Positions 36,538-45,475 are shown, numbered from the stretch's first letter. The stretch is 64,000 nucleotides of DNA from Curtobacterium sp. MCPF17_002 (GCF_003234115.2 NZ_CP126251.1:2604001-2668000), one strand, 5' to 3'. Made by a program: numbers and translations. Notes: generated by a model from the letters alone, not told the origin.

Positions 36538-37161
36538 TCAGACGAGCGAACGCGAAACGAGCGCCGCGAGGTCGGCGAACGACCGCTCGAGTTCGTCGAC
36601 CAGGTGTGTGTCGCTGTCGGCGTCCGACCACTCCCACCACGCGTGCCGCAACGCCGCGAGTGCGACGAGCGATGCCAGACGTGCCCGGCGACGCAGCGTG
36701 GTCTCGTCGGGCTCCTGCCCCGCCAACCGCGCGACGATCGCCCGTTCGACCTCGGCCTGGAACTCCTTCATCGACTCCATCCGCCGGCTGAACAGCTCGG
36801 GAGCCGCCCGGAGCACCTGCTGCCGCTCCTCGATGAGCCCGCGCTCCTCGATGAGTTCGCGCGTCGAGTGGACGAGCAGCGTGCCGAGGTCCGCCAGGAG
36901 GTCACCCTTCGGGCCGCCCTCGACGAACACGGCGCGCGCATCGTCGTCGGGCAGGGTCGGGTCGTCCCCGAGGATCGCGCCCTCCTTGTTCGGGAAGTAG
37001 TTGAAGAACGTGCGTGGGGACACGTCCGCGCGGCGCGAGATCTCGTCGACCGTCACGGCCTGCAGACCGTCCTCGATCGCGATGCGGAGCGCGGCCTGCT
37101 GGATCGCGAGTCGGGTGGCGCGGCGCTTCCGCTCGCGCAGGCCGGGTTCTGCGTCGGACAT
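36538..37161 (-). CDS. TetR-family transcriptional regulator
   Basis: 207 residues. The N-terminal HTH (RLAIQQAALRIAIEDGLQAVTVDEISRRADVSPRTFFNYFPNKE, residues about 17-60, given here as a region) is the classic TetR pattern. The C-terminal ligand domain is helical with no recognisable specificity. A -10-like GACAAT lies 6 bases before the ATG. Neighbours are holB downstream-facing and tRNA-Thr, so the target is not obvious from context; autoregulation or a distant exporter is possible. Confidence 0.85.
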   Translation of the reverse strand: MSDAEPGLRERKRRATRLAIQQAALRIAIEDGLQAVTVDEISRRADVSPRTFFNYFPNKEGAILGDDPTLPDDDARAVFVEGGPKGDLLADLGTLLVHSTRELIEERGLIEERQQVLRAAPELFSRRMESMKEFQAEVERAIVARLAGQEPDETTLRRRARLASLVALAALRHAWWEWSDADSDTHLVDELERSFADLAALVSRSLV

Positions 37162-37167
37162 GCGGCG

Positions 37168-37173
37168 ATTGTC
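37168..37173 (-). promoter_or_regulatory. -10 element (GACAAT) of the TetR gene
   Basis: GACAAT on the minus strand ends 6 bases before the ATG at 37161, again the spacing of a leaderless start. Confidence 0.45.
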
Positions 37174-37207
37174 GCACGCTGTGATCGCGAGACACCGCCG
37201 GGCTGCC

Positions 37208-37235
37208 GAGACACCGCCGGATCGCGCGGTGTCTC
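37208..37235 (-). terminator. hairpin terminator after holB
   Basis: GAGACACCGC and GCGGTGTCTC pair perfectly across an 8-base loop. It lies between the holB stop (37313) and the TetR start (37161), both on the minus strand, so it most likely ends the topA-tmk-holB transcript. There is no T run. Confidence 0.5.
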
Positions 37236-37250
37236 GGTGCACGCGCGGCG

Positions 37251-37330
37251 TCTCAGCGGCTGGCGCGGCGTCTCAGCGGCTGGCGCGGCCTCTCAGCGGC
37301 TGGCGCGGCCTCTCAGCGGCTGGCGCGGGC
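37251..37330. repeat. 20-bp tandem repeat x4 over the 3' end of holB
   Basis: Four near-perfect copies of TCTCAGCGGCTGGCGCGGC(G/C). On the minus strand each copy contains the last codons of holB and its TGA, so the stop region has been copied three more times downstream. The period is not a multiple of three. Copy number is likely to vary. Confidence 0.88.
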
Positions 37331-38455
37331 GATCGTGACCAGGAGCGCCTCGAGCGCGAGGAGTGCCGCCACGTTCGCCGCGATGCGCTGCCGCGCCAGG
37401 GAGATCGCATCGAGGACCTCGAGCGCAGCGGCCGGCGTCACCGACTGCAGCGCCTGGTCGAGGTGCTCGCGCATCGCGAGGTTCACGGGCTCGGCCGGTG
37501 CCCCGAGGCCGAGCAGCAACAGGTCGCGGTACAGCGAGGAAACGTCGACCAGGATGCGGTCGAGGCCGTCCCGGAGGCTGCGCGTCGCACGGCGCTTCTG
37601 GTCGTCCTCGAGCCCGCGCAGCTGCGACCGGAGCGCGGGCGGGATCGTGCCGCCGGGTTCGATGCCGAGGGAGCGCAGCGCTGCGTCGCGCTCTTCGGAG
37701 TCACGCTGCTCGGTGATGGCCTTGGCGTCCTCGTCCGCGACGGCGAGCAGGTCGGCGGCCGCCATCACGGCATCGCCCACCGTGCGGACGCCGAGCACGG
37801 TCATCAGGGTCCGGCGCCGGCGATCCCGGGCATCGGCGTTGGTGGCGAGGCGTTGCGCCATCCCGATGTGGCTCTGCGCCTGACGAGCAGCGTCCATCGC
37901 AAGGACACGGTCGACCCCGGTCCGGGCCACCAGGAGGTCGGCGACGGACTCGATGCCGGGCACCCGCAGGCGCACGGAACGGACGCGCGACCGGATCGTC
38001 GGCAGGAGGTCGGCCTCGCTCGGTGCGCAGAGGATCCACACCGTGCGCTCCGGTGGTTCCTCGAGCGCCTTGAGCAGCAGGTTCGAGGTGCGCTCGGTCA
38101 TGCGGTCGGCGTCCTCGATGATCACGACGCGGTAGCGGCCGACCGAGGGCGAGTAGTACGACGAGGTGACGAGCTGCCGAATCTCGTCGATCGTGATGAT
38201 GACCCGCTGCGTGGTGAGGACGGAGACGTCCGGGTGGGTCTTGGCGGTGATCTGCCGCAGGGTGTGGTCGTCGTCCGGGCCGTTGCCGACGAGGGCCGCC
38301 GCGAACGCCGACGCCACGTTCGACCGACCGGAACCCGGAGGCCCCGTGATGAGCCACGAGTGTGTCATCCGGCCCGTGCCGTCCGGGGACTCGGCAGCGT
38401 TCCGCAGCGATGCGACCGCTTCCTCTTGCCCGGTCAGGCCGTCCCACACGCTCAC
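37313..38455 (-). CDS. holB: DNA polymerase III delta' subunit
   Basis: 380 residues from a GTG start (38455). It is an AAA+ clamp-loader subunit. WLITGPPGSGRSNVASAF (about 35) is the P-loop with Arg for Lys, typical of the non-hydrolysing delta' subunit. IIEDADRMTERTSNLLLKALEEPP and APSEADLLPTIRSR are strong DnaX/HolB motifs. The usual four-Cys zinc module is missing, as in many actinobacteria. It follows tmk by 25 bp, and together with topA forms a conserved actinobacterial order. Confidence 0.9.
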   Translation of the reverse strand: MSVWDGLTGQEEAVASLRNAAESPDGTGRMTHSWLITGPPGSGRSNVASAFAAALVGNGPDDDHTLRQITAKTHPDVSVLTTQRVIITIDEIRQLVTSSYYSPSVGRYRVVIIEDADRMTERTSNLLLKALEEPPERTVWILCAPSEADLLPTIRSRVRSVRLRVPGIESVADLLVARTGVDRVLAMDAARQAQSHIGMAQRLATNADARDRRRRTLMTVLGVRTVGDAVMAAADLLAVADEDAKAITEQRDSEERDAALRSLGIEPGGTIPPALRSQLRGLEDDQKRRATRSLRDGLDRILVDVSSLYRDLLLLGLGAPAEPVNLAMREHLDQALQSVTPAAALEVLDAISLARQRIAANVAALLALEALLVTIARASR

Positions 38456-38480
38456 GGGATCATCCTGCCAGCCGCCACCG

Positions 38481-39116
38481 TCATCCCGCGACGATCCCGA
38501 CCAGCGGTCCGACCGCGGCGCGGATCGCCTGCTGGACCTCGGCCGCCGGGGCCGCGGCGTCGACGACGAGGAACCGCTCGGGCTCGCTGGCGGCCATGTC
38601 GAGGAACGCATGCCGGACGGTCTCGTGGAAGGCGGCGGCTTCGGACTCGAGCCGGTCGAAGGTGTCGCCGCGTGCGGCGGCGACACGGGCACGGCCCACG
38701 GTCACGTCGAGGTCGAGCAAGACAGTGAGGTCCGGGACGAGCCCGTCCGACGCCCAGTCCGACACCGACCGGATGTGTTCCGCTCCGAGTCCGCGAGCGA
38801 CGCCCTGGTACGCGACCGACGAGTCGATGTAGCGGTCCTGCAGGACGACGTCCCCCCGCGCCACGGCGGGCCGCACGACGGTCTCGACGTGGTGCGCACG
38901 GTCGGCCGCGTACAGCAGGGCCTCGGCGCGCGGTGCGACGTGACCGCGCTCGTGGAGCACGATCTCGCGGATCCGCAGGCCGAGGTCGGTCCCGCCGGGC
39001 TCGCGGGTGCGCACCACCGTGCGACCGTGTTCCTGCAGCCATGCCGTCAGGAGCTCCGCCTGGGTGGTCTTCCCCGCGCCGTCCCCGCCCTCGAGCGTGA
39101 TGAAGCTGCCGGTCAC
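38481..39116 (-). CDS. tmk: thymidylate kinase
   Basis: 211 residues, phosphorylating dTMP to dTDP. The P-loop is EGGDGAGKTTQ (about 10-18), followed by the TREPGGTDLG motif and the DRYIDSSVAYQG motif (about 94), which fix the family. Length is normal. Its ATG overlaps the topA stop by 4 bp (39113-39116), so translation of the two is coupled. Confidence 0.94.
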   Translation of the reverse strand: MTGSFITLEGGDGAGKTTQAELLTAWLQEHGRTVVRTREPGGTDLGLRIREIVLHERGHVAPRAEALLYAADRAHHVETVVRPAVARGDVVLQDRYIDSSVAYQGVARGLGAEHIRSVSDWASDGLVPDLTVLLDLDVTVGRARVAAARGDTFDRLESEAAAFHETVRHAFLDMAASEPERFLVVDAAAPAAEVQQAIRAAVGPLVGIVAG

Positions 39117-41953
39117 TTCTTCTTGGCCGCCGGCTTCCGAGCCGGTGCCTTCTTCTTGACCGGACCCTTGGCGCGCTTGTCCGCGATGAGCTCGACCGCA
39201 CGTGCGTGGTCGACCGCCTCGACGTCCTCGCCGCGCGGGATGGTCGCGTTCGTCTCGCCGTCGGTGACGTACGGGCCGAAGCGGCCGTCCTTCATCTTGA
39301 TCGTCTTGCCGGACACGGGGTCGGCGTCGAACTCCTTGAGCGCGGAGCTGGCTGCGCTGCGTCCGCCGTACTTCGGCTGCGCGAAGAGCTCGAGCGCGCC
39401 GGGCAGGTCGACGTCGAAGATGGCGTCCTCGCTCGGCAGGGTGCGGGTGTCGGTGCCCTTCTTGAGGTAGGGCCCGTACCGGCCGTTCTGCGCGGTGATC
39501 TCGACGCCGGACTCCGGGTCCGCGCCGACGGTGCGGGGCAGTGCGAGCAGCTTGAGGGCCGTCTCGAGGTCAACCGACTGCGGGTCCATCGACTTGAAGA
39601 GGGACGCAGTGCGCTCCTTCGGCGCCGCGGCCTTCTTCGTCGTCTTCTTCGCGGGGGCCTTCTTCGCGGCGGTCTTCGTGCCGGCGGTCTTCGTGGCCGT
39701 GGCCGTCGCCGTCGTGGTGGACTCGGCAGCCGCCGTCGTCGCACCGGCAGCCGTCGCGGCAGCAGCGCTCGTCTCGAGCACCTCGCCGGTGGCAGCGTCG
39801 ACCGCGGGCTCCGGTTCCGGTGTGCGCTCGGTCACGTACGGTCCGAACCGGCCGTCCTTCGCGAGCACTTCCTTGCCGGATTCGGGGTTGATGCCGACGA
39901 CGCGGTCACCCAGCACCGGGGCGTCCACGAGCTCGCGCGCCTTCTCGGCGGTGAGCTCGTCGGGCGCGAGGTCTTCCGGCACGTTGACGCGGCGGGGCTT
40001 CTCGGGGTCGTCGCTCGGGACCTCGATGTAGGGGCCGTACCGACCGATGCGCAGGGTGAGTCCCGGGGCGAGTTCGACCGAGTTGATCTCACGCGCGTCG
40101 ATCTCGCCGAGGTTGTCGATCACGGTCCGGAGGCCGCGCTGGTCGCCGCCGCCGAAGTAGAACTCCTTGAGCCAGTCGACGCGGTCCTCGTCACCGCTCG
40201 CGATGCGGTCGAGATCCTCTTCCATACCGGCGGTGAAGTCGTACTGCACCAGGTCGCCGAAGTGCTCCTCGAGCAGCCGGACCACGCTGAACGCGATCCA
40301 GTTCGGCACGAGCGCACTGCCGCGCTGGGTGACGTACCCGCGGTCCATGATCGTCGAGATGATCGCGGCGTAGGTCGACGGGCGCCCGATGCCGAGCTCC
40401 TCCAGCGTCTTCACGAGGCTGGCTTCGGTGTAGCGCGGGGGCGCGGAGGTGTCGTGGCCCTTCGCCTCGACCTCGGTGACGCCCAGGTGGTCGCCCTCGG
40501 TCATCTGCGGGAGCTTCGCGTCGCCGCTGCCGCTGCCGTCGCCGGAGGTCTCGTGGCGGTCCTCGTCGCGACCTTCCTCGTACGCGTTGAGGAAGCCACG
40601 GAAGGTGATGACGGTGCCCGACGCGGTGAACTCGACGTCGGTGCCGGAAGCCGTCGACGCGATGCCCTCGACCGACTCGGGCGATGCGACGCCGAGCACG
40701 ACGGAGGCCGTCGAGCCCTTTGCGTCGGCCATCTGGGACGCGACCGTGCGCTTCCAGATCAGGTCGTAGAGCCGCCAGTCGTTGCCGCGGAGCACGCTGT
40801 TCATCTCGGACGGCGTGCGGAAGGTGTCACCGGCGGGCCGGATCGCCTCGTGCGCCTCCTGCGCGTTCTTGCTCTTGCCGACGTAGCTGCGCGGCTTGTC
40901 CGGGATCGTCTCGGCGCCGTACAGCGACGCGGCCTGCTTGCGCGCCGCGGTGATCGCCTGCTGCGAGAGCGACGACGAGTCGGTACGCATGTAGGTGATG
41001 TGGCCGTTCTCGTAGAGCGACTGCGCGACGCTCATCGTCTGACGCGCCGAGAACCGCAGCTTGCGGGCGGCCTCCTGCTGGAGCGTCGACGTGGTGAAGG
41101 GGGCGGCCGGTCGACGGGTGTACGGCTTCGAGTCGACGCTGCGGACGGTGGCGTCGCCGGCGCGCTCGAGCACGGCCGTCAGCGCGGCAGCTGCGGCTTC
41201 GTCGAGGCGGACGATGTCGCCCTTCAGCGCACCGCGGTCGTCGAAGTCGCGACCCGATGCGACCCGGGTGCCGTGGATCCGTGCGAGCCGAGCGGTGAAG
41301 GCGGTGTCGCCTTCCTTCTCAAAGCGCGCGCTGAGGTCCCAGTAGTTGGCGGAGACGAACGCGAGGCGCTCGCGCTCACGGTCGACGACGAGACGGGTCG
41401 CGGCGGACTGCACGCGACCGGCGGACAGACCGGGGCCGATCTTCCGCCAGAGCACCGGCGAGACCTCGTAGCCGTAGAGACGGTCGAGGATGCGGCGGGT
41501 CTCCTGCGCGTCGACCAACGCGGTGTCGAGCTCACGGGTGGCTTCCTGCGCACGCTGGATCGCCTCCTTCGTGATCTCGTGGAAGACCATGCGCTTCACC
41601 GGCACCTTGGGCTTCAGCACCTGGAGGAGGTGCCACGCGATGGCTTCGCCCTCGCGGTCCTCATCAGTTGCGAGGTAGAGCTCGTCGGCGTCCTTGAGGG
41701 CTCGCTTGAGCTCGGAGACCGTCTTCTTCTTCGCGTCGGACACGACGTAGTACGGCTCGAAGCCGTTGTCGACGTCGACCGAGAACTTGCCGAGGGAGCC
41801 CTTCTTGAGCTCTGCGGGCAGGTTCTTGGGCTCGACGAGGTCACGGATGTGTCCGACGGACGCCTGGACCTCGTATCCGTCCCCGAGGTATTGCGCGATC
41901 GTCTTCGCCTTCGCGGGGCTCTCGACGATGACGAGCTTCTTCGTGCCTGGCAC
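39113..41953 (-). CDS. topA: DNA topoisomerase I
   Basis: 946 residues from the GTG at 41953, with AAGGAG about 6 bases upstream. The TOPRIM domain opens the protein (KLVIVESPAKAKTIAQYLG) with DEDREGEAIAWHL (metal-binding acidic triad). The catalytic Tyr lies in ITYMRTDSS, and RPSTYAAIISTI is the family signature. The zinc fingers of E. coli TopA are replaced by several repeated C-terminal domains (GRFGPYV, GRYGPY) and a Lys/Ala-rich tail, the actinobacterial form. The frame stays open upstream for 163 codons through the gene before it. Confidence 0.94.
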   Translation of the reverse strand: MPGTKKLVIVESPAKAKTIAQYLGDGYEVQASVGHIRDLVEPKNLPAELKKGSLGKFSVDVDNGFEPYYVVSDAKKKTVSELKRALKDADELYLATDEDREGEAIAWHLLQVLKPKVPVKRMVFHEITKEAIQRAQEATRELDTALVDAQETRRILDRLYGYEVSPVLWRKIGPGLSAGRVQSAATRLVVDRERERLAFVSANYWDLSARFEKEGDTAFTARLARIHGTRVASGRDFDDRGALKGDIVRLDEAAAAALTAVLERAGDATVRSVDSKPYTRRPAAPFTTSTLQQEAARKLRFSARQTMSVAQSLYENGHITYMRTDSSSLSQQAITAARKQAASLYGAETIPDKPRSYVGKSKNAQEAHEAIRPAGDTFRTPSEMNSVLRGNDWRLYDLIWKRTVASQMADAKGSTASVVLGVASPESVEGIASTASGTDVEFTASGTVITFRGFLNAYEEGRDEDRHETSGDGSGSGDAKLPQMTEGDHLGVTEVEAKGHDTSAPPRYTEASLVKTLEELGIGRPSTYAAIISTIMDRGYVTQRGSALVPNWIAFSVVRLLEEHFGDLVQYDFTAGMEEDLDRIASGDEDRVDWLKEFYFGGGDQRGLRTVIDNLGEIDAREINSVELAPGLTLRIGRYGPYIEVPSDDPEKPRRVNVPEDLAPDELTAEKARELVDAPVLGDRVVGINPESGKEVLAKDGRFGPYVTERTPEPEPAVDAATGEVLETSAAAATAAGATTAAAESTTTATATATKTAGTKTAAKKAPAKKTTKKAAAPKERTASLFKSMDPQSVDLETALKLLALPRTVGADPESGVEITAQNGRYGPYLKKGTDTRTLPSEDAIFDVDLPGALELFAQPKYGGRSAASSALKEFDADPVSGKTIKMKDGRFGPYVTDGETNATIPRGEDVEAVDHARAVELIADKRAKGPVKKKAPARKPAAKKK

Positions 41954-42415
41954 GTGTCTCCTTGATCGATGGTGCGCGTCGGCCCTGGACGACGAACGCG
42001 TCCGGGTCGACCGGGGCACCGGTGACCGGGGGCCGACAGGCACACCATACACATAGTGTTCGGGCTGGTCGTCCGCCGGACCGGCGACGCCGACTGCGCC
42101 GACGGCGAACGGTCCGCCGTCGACGACGACACGCACGCGGGCCGTCGCGGCGACCGTCGAACAGGTGTCGACGGTGGCTCGGTTCTTGGTGGCGACGGAC
42201 GCGGCGGCCGCACAGGGCGCACCCGGCAGGAGCCCGACCAGGGCCGAGGCCGCGGCGAGCGCCGAGGCGTCCGCAGCGGCCTGGGCACGGACCGTCCCGA
42301 CCCGGAGGCCCGCGGCGGAGAGCGCAGCGGCGAGGGCCACGAGCGCGATGCCGACGACCGCCGTGACGAGCACCGTGGCCGACCCGTGCTCCGAGCCGCG
42401 CCTGCTTCCCCGCAT
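41954..42415 (-). CDS. Rv3654c-like TadE-family pilus protein, frame open into topA
   Basis: From the ATG at 42415 the protein has a short basic lead, a membrane helix (SATVLVTAVVGIALVALAAA, residues about 10-30) and an Ala/Val-rich extracytoplasmic part containing two Cys, as in actinobacterial Rv3654c-like tad proteins. Homologues usually stop at about 120-130 residues. Here no stop occurs: the reading frame passes through 154 codons and joins topA in frame at its GTG. The last 40 codons before topA look like non-coding leader (Arg/Ser/His-rich). The start lies two bases after the TadE stop. Either the stop was lost or a small indel is present. Confidence 0.6.
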
Positions 42416-42417
42416 CG

Positions 42418-42777
42418 TCAACGGCCGCCGTCGGCAGCGCACCCGGTGGCGCGCAGGGGAACGGCGGCGAAGGGCCCGGAGCCCCCGCGTGATGCTTCGA
42501 CGCAGACCACGTCCGCTCCGCGCTGCACGGTGACGGCTGCACCGGGGGCGATCCGCTCGATCGCTGCGCGGCCACCGTCGTCGTCGCCCCGGCCGAACGC
42601 GCGGGCCGCTGTGGACGCCGCGAGCTGGAGGCGCCCGATCCCGTCGACCACGAGGACCGCGGAGACGAGCGAGGTCAGCACGAGGGCGACGACGGGGAGC
42701 ACCACCGCGAACTCGACGCTCACGGTGCCGCGCTCCCCGGCGGCACCGCCCGGCCGGTCAGAGGGAGAGCGCACCAC
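42418..42777 (-). CDS. TadE-like minor pilin
   Basis: 119 residues. The lead GERGTVSVEFAVVLPVVALVLTSL (given as residues about 15-37) is the TadE signature: an acidic residue next to a single membrane helix. Two Cys occur in the C-terminal third and could form a disulfide. It overlaps the DUF4244 gene by 20 bp and is followed immediately by the Rv3654c-like gene. It would be a minor pseudopilin of the Tad/Flp pilus. Confidence 0.75.
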   Translation of the reverse strand: MVRSPSDRPGGAAGERGTVSVEFAVVLPVVALVLTSLVSAVLVVDGIGRLQLAASTAARAFGRGDDDGGRAAIERIAPGAAVTVQRGADVVCVEASRGGSGPFAAVPLRATGCAADGGR

Positions 42778-42964
42778 GGACGAGTTCGGTGAGGATGCTC
42801 TGGACCTCGCCGGAGCGCATCACGGCGACGAGCACGCCGGCGAAGGCGACCGCGGCGAGGATGACGACGGCGTACTCGGCGGTGGCCGAACCGCGGTCGT
42901 CGCGGAACCGCCGTCGAAGCCGGGAACTGATGGTGGATCGGTGTGTGCTGCGTGTGTCGGTCAT
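42758..42964 (-). CDS. Flp-pilin-like DUF4244 protein
   Basis: 68 residues from the ATG at 42964 with AGGAAGG upstream. RDDRGSATAEYAVVILAAVAFAGVLV holds the prepilin-like Gly-Ser-Ala-Thr-Ala-Glu-Tyr site followed by one membrane helix; this corresponds to Rv3656c-type DUF4244 proteins, the probable major pilin of the actinobacterial tad locus. It lies between the TadB/C-like gene and TadE, in the conserved order. Confidence 0.78.
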   Translation of the reverse strand: MTDTRSTHRSTISSRLRRRFRDDRGSATAEYAVVILAAVAFAGVLVAVMRSGEVQSILTELVRGALSL

Positions 42965-43049
42965 GTGTGTGCGCCCTTCCTGAAGCGGTGGACCCAGCCT
43001 CGTGTCCGACCGCCATCGATCGGGGCCGGCCGGGCGATCTGTGGACGGA

Positions 43050-43985
43050 TCACCCCAGGTCGACGACGGTGGAGGAGAGGACCCCGACGACCACGGGCAC
43101 GACGCCGACGAGGACGAACGCCGGCAGCACGCACACGCCGAGCGGCAGCACGAGCCGGACGGCCAGACGTTCGGCCGCGGCGAGGCCCGCCGCGGCAGCG
43201 TCGTCACGCACGTCCTCGGCGGCGGCGCGGAGGAGCGACGCCGCGGGGACCCCGGCGCGCTGGGCGAGCTGGAGGACCTCACGCAGCCGCTCCCCTTCTC
43301 CTGCCGACGCCTCGGTGGCAGCGGCCCGCTCGAACGCCGTCCGGACCGCGGCCCCGCTCGTCGCCCAGGAACCACCGCCGGACACCGCGACCGCCCAGGC
43401 GTCGAGCACGACACCGGGGACGTGCCCGTCCGGGGTCGCCGCGCGCACGAGTCGAGCGGTCCACGTGCGTCCGAGCGCGACCAGGACCGCGGCGACCACG
43501 ACGCACCCCCACCCGATCGGTGTGCCGACGAGCACCTGCACGGCACCCGCGCCCCAGGTCGACCCGAGCGCGAGACCGAGCACGGGCAGTGCGAGGACGA
43601 CCCGGGCGCTGGCGCGCGGCCCGGCGAGGGCGACCCGGACCGCACGGTCCGAGGCGGCCGACCGACGGAGGGCCCCGGCGAGGGCCCGGAGCGCGACGGC
43701 GGCCGGCGCCCCGGTGCGCGACGCGACGGCGAGCACGGCCGCGACGTCCTGCCACGCCGGATCGTTGTTCCGGGGGAAACCGCCCACGAGGGCCCAGGCC
43801 CGTGGCGGCGGCACGCCGGCACCCACGAGTGTCGCGACACGGTCGAGTGTGCGTGCCGCGGCCGCGGCGTCGTCCGGAGCGCGCGACGCTGCCTTCCCGC
43901 GACCACCACGGACAGGAGCGGCAGCACCGCGCGGCGCCGCACCGCGCGGCGCCGCACTGCGCAGTAAAGCGGAGCGTCTCGTCAC
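43050..43985 (-). CDS. Tad secretion membrane protein, apparent TadB-TadC fusion
   Basis: 311 residues from a GTG overlapping the TadA stop by 4 bp. The first half has a TadB-like core (LDRVATLVGAGVPPPRAW, GAPAAVALRALAGALRR) and two membrane helices. The second half has TadC-like features (LQLAQRAGVPAASLLRAAAEDVRDD, then LPLGVCVLPAFVLVGVVPVV). Other actinobacteria have these as two genes of about 250 residues. Here a single shortened chain seems to do both. It would form the inner-membrane platform of the Tad machine. The start of the chain is a Arg/Ala/Pro-rich low-complexity lead. Confidence 0.72.
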   Translation of the reverse strand: MTRRSALLRSAAPRGAAPRGAAAPVRGGRGKAASRAPDDAAAAARTLDRVATLVGAGVPPPRAWALVGGFPRNNDPAWQDVAAVLAVASRTGAPAAVALRALAGALRRSAASDRAVRVALAGPRASARVVLALPVLGLALGSTWGAGAVQVLVGTPIGWGCVVVAAVLVALGRTWTARLVRAATPDGHVPGVVLDAWAVAVSGGGSWATSGAAVRTAFERAAATEASAGEGERLREVLQLAQRAGVPAASLLRAAAEDVRDDAAAAGLAAAERLAVRLVLPLGVCVLPAFVLVGVVPVVVGVLSSTVVDLG

Positions 43986-45043
43986 CGCAGCCGGTCCACC
44001 GGGCGGACGTCGAGCCTCCCGTCCGGCCCGACGTGCAGCGTCCCCATCGCACCCAAGCCGCGCCGCCCACCCCGGCGCTCCACGTGCAGCACCAGGTGGA
44101 ACGCGCTCACCGCCTGTCGCGCGAGCGCCTCGGGTCCCAGCCCGGCGAGCGCCCCGAGCGCCTCGAGCCGGGCCGCGACGTCCGCCACACCGTTCGCGTG
44201 CACGGTCCCGGCTCCGCCGTCGTGCCCGGTGTTGAGCGCGGCGAGCAGGTCGCGGACCTCTGCACCGCGGCACTCCCCCACGACGATCCGGTCCGGCCGC
44301 ATGCGCAGGGCTTCCCGGACGAGCCGGTCGAGGCCGAGCGCGCCGGCCCCCTCGGCGTTGGCCTGACGTGCTTCGAGCGACACGACGTGCGGGTGGTCGA
44401 TCCGGAGCTCGGCGAGGTCCTCCACGGTCACGATCCGTTCGTCGTGCGGGACGGCACCGAGCATCGCCGCGAGCATCGTCGTCTTCCCGCTGCCGGTCGC
44501 CCCGGTGACGAGGACGTTCCGGCGTTCCTCGACCGCGCGTTGGACGACCGACCGTGGCACGCGGGCGAAGGCACCCAGCTGCTCGAGGGACGCGAGGCTC
44601 GGCATCCCCGGTCGTGGCAGCCGGATCGACACGGCGGTGCCGGTGACGGAGACGGGGGCGAGCACCACGTGGACGCGGATGCCGTCCCCGTGGCGGACGT
44701 CCGCGCAGGGCGTGGTCTCGTCGACGTGTCGGCCGCCCTGCGCGACGAGTCCGGTGGCGAGTTCCCGCACGCGACCCTCGGGCAGGTCGGGTGGGACGCG
44801 TTCGAGTCCGTGCCCCCGGTCGACCCAGGTGCCGCGTCCGCCGAGCACGAGGACGTCGGTGACCGTGGCGTCGCCCACCAGCGCGGCGAGTTCCTCGAAG
44901 TCGATCGCGGCCAGCGCCCGCCGCCGAACGGGCGGCGAGGAACCGGGGAGGAAGGGCGAGACGGGCGGCGAGGAACCGGGGCGGAAGGGCGGGACGGTTG
45001 GCGCGCCGGGCAGGAAGGTCGTGTCGGCACGGTGTCGGCGCAT
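43982..45043 (-). CDS. TadA/CpaF-family secretion ATPase
   Basis: 353 residues from the ATG at 45043 with GGAG 5 bases upstream. The first 45 residues are Pro/Phe/Ser-rich repeats (PGSSPPV). The ATPase core has Walker A GATGSGKTTM (about 175), VEDLAELR with the Asp box acids, Walker B region DRIVVGECRGAEV and the His box GTVHANG. It powers assembly of Tad pili. It is first in the tad operon (TadA, TadB-C, DUF4244, TadE, Rv3654c-like) upstream of topA. The ssd/MinD-like gene often found before tadA is absent. Confidence 0.85.
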   Translation of the reverse strand: MRRHRADTTFLPGAPTVPPFRPGSSPPVSPFLPGSSPPVRRRALAAIDFEELAALVGDATVTDVLVLGGRGTWVDRGHGLERVPPDLPEGRVRELATGLVAQGGRHVDETTPCADVRHGDGIRVHVVLAPVSVTGTAVSIRLPRPGMPSLASLEQLGAFARVPRSVVQRAVEERRNVLVTGATGSGKTTMLAAMLGAVPHDERIVTVEDLAELRIDHPHVVSLEARQANAEGAGALGLDRLVREALRMRPDRIVVGECRGAEVRDLLAALNTGHDGGAGTVHANGVADVAARLEALGALAGLGPEALARQAVSAFHLVLHVERRGGRRGLGAMGTLHVGPDGRLDVRPVDRLR

Positions 45044-45376
45044 GACTCCAGAAGGTAGGTGCGCCGCACCCCAGGACATACGGAGCCAGCGCCGCCGGTG
45101 GAGAACTCGCTGCACGCCACACCAACGGGCACGTTTGTACCCCGAAGCGCAATGCCGTACCCCACTCGGTGTCGGGAGTCCGCACGACGCGGCCACGCCC
45201 GCGGGCGGAGCGGCCAGCCGGTGTCGAGCACGACACATCTGCGAGCGGAGCAGATCCGGGTCGATGCAAAGGCATGGACAGGTCTGTCCACTGTTCGGCA
45301 TGCCCGTGCGGATCGAACCTGGCTGCCGACGCGTCGGGCGGGTCCGTGCACCGCACGCACCGGAGCCGTGCCCGGG
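45044..45376. other. intergenic region between the tad operon and the 6C RNA
   Basis: 333 bases with no credible gene. The minus strand holds TTCGGGGTACA at 45146-45136, 93 bases before tadA; the same 11 bases occur before the two-component operon at 60541-60531. It may be part of the tad promoter. Short open frames here have neither starts nor coding character. Confidence 0.5.
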
Positions 45377-45475
45377 AAAAAGAAGAGGCGGCACCGGTTG
45401 GGGGGAACAGGTGCCGCCAAGACATCGGTGGATTGGGGGGAATCCGAACCGTTGCCGCCGGAAACGAGTCCAGCG
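45377..45475 (-). ncRNA. 6C RNA (actinobacterial small RNA)
   Basis: Two hairpins on the minus strand each present exactly six C residues in the loop: CGGT..GGATT-CCCCCC-AATCC..ACCG (45451-45426) and GGCGGCACC..GTT-CCCCCC-AAC..GGTGCCGCC (45418-45387). The second is followed by a U-rich run (45386-45377) as a terminator. A -10-like TACAGT (45487-45482) sits upstream, giving a transcript of about 100 bases. This is the definition of the 6C RNA family. From memory the mycobacterial homologue (B11) lies in the same position next to the tad cluster. It is a regulatory RNA thought to pair with G-rich ribosome sites. Confidence 0.85.

Noticed and set aside
37251..37330. CRISPR-like array
   Set aside because: The 20-bp units are adjacent with no spacers and include holB coding sequence; it is a simple tandem repeat.
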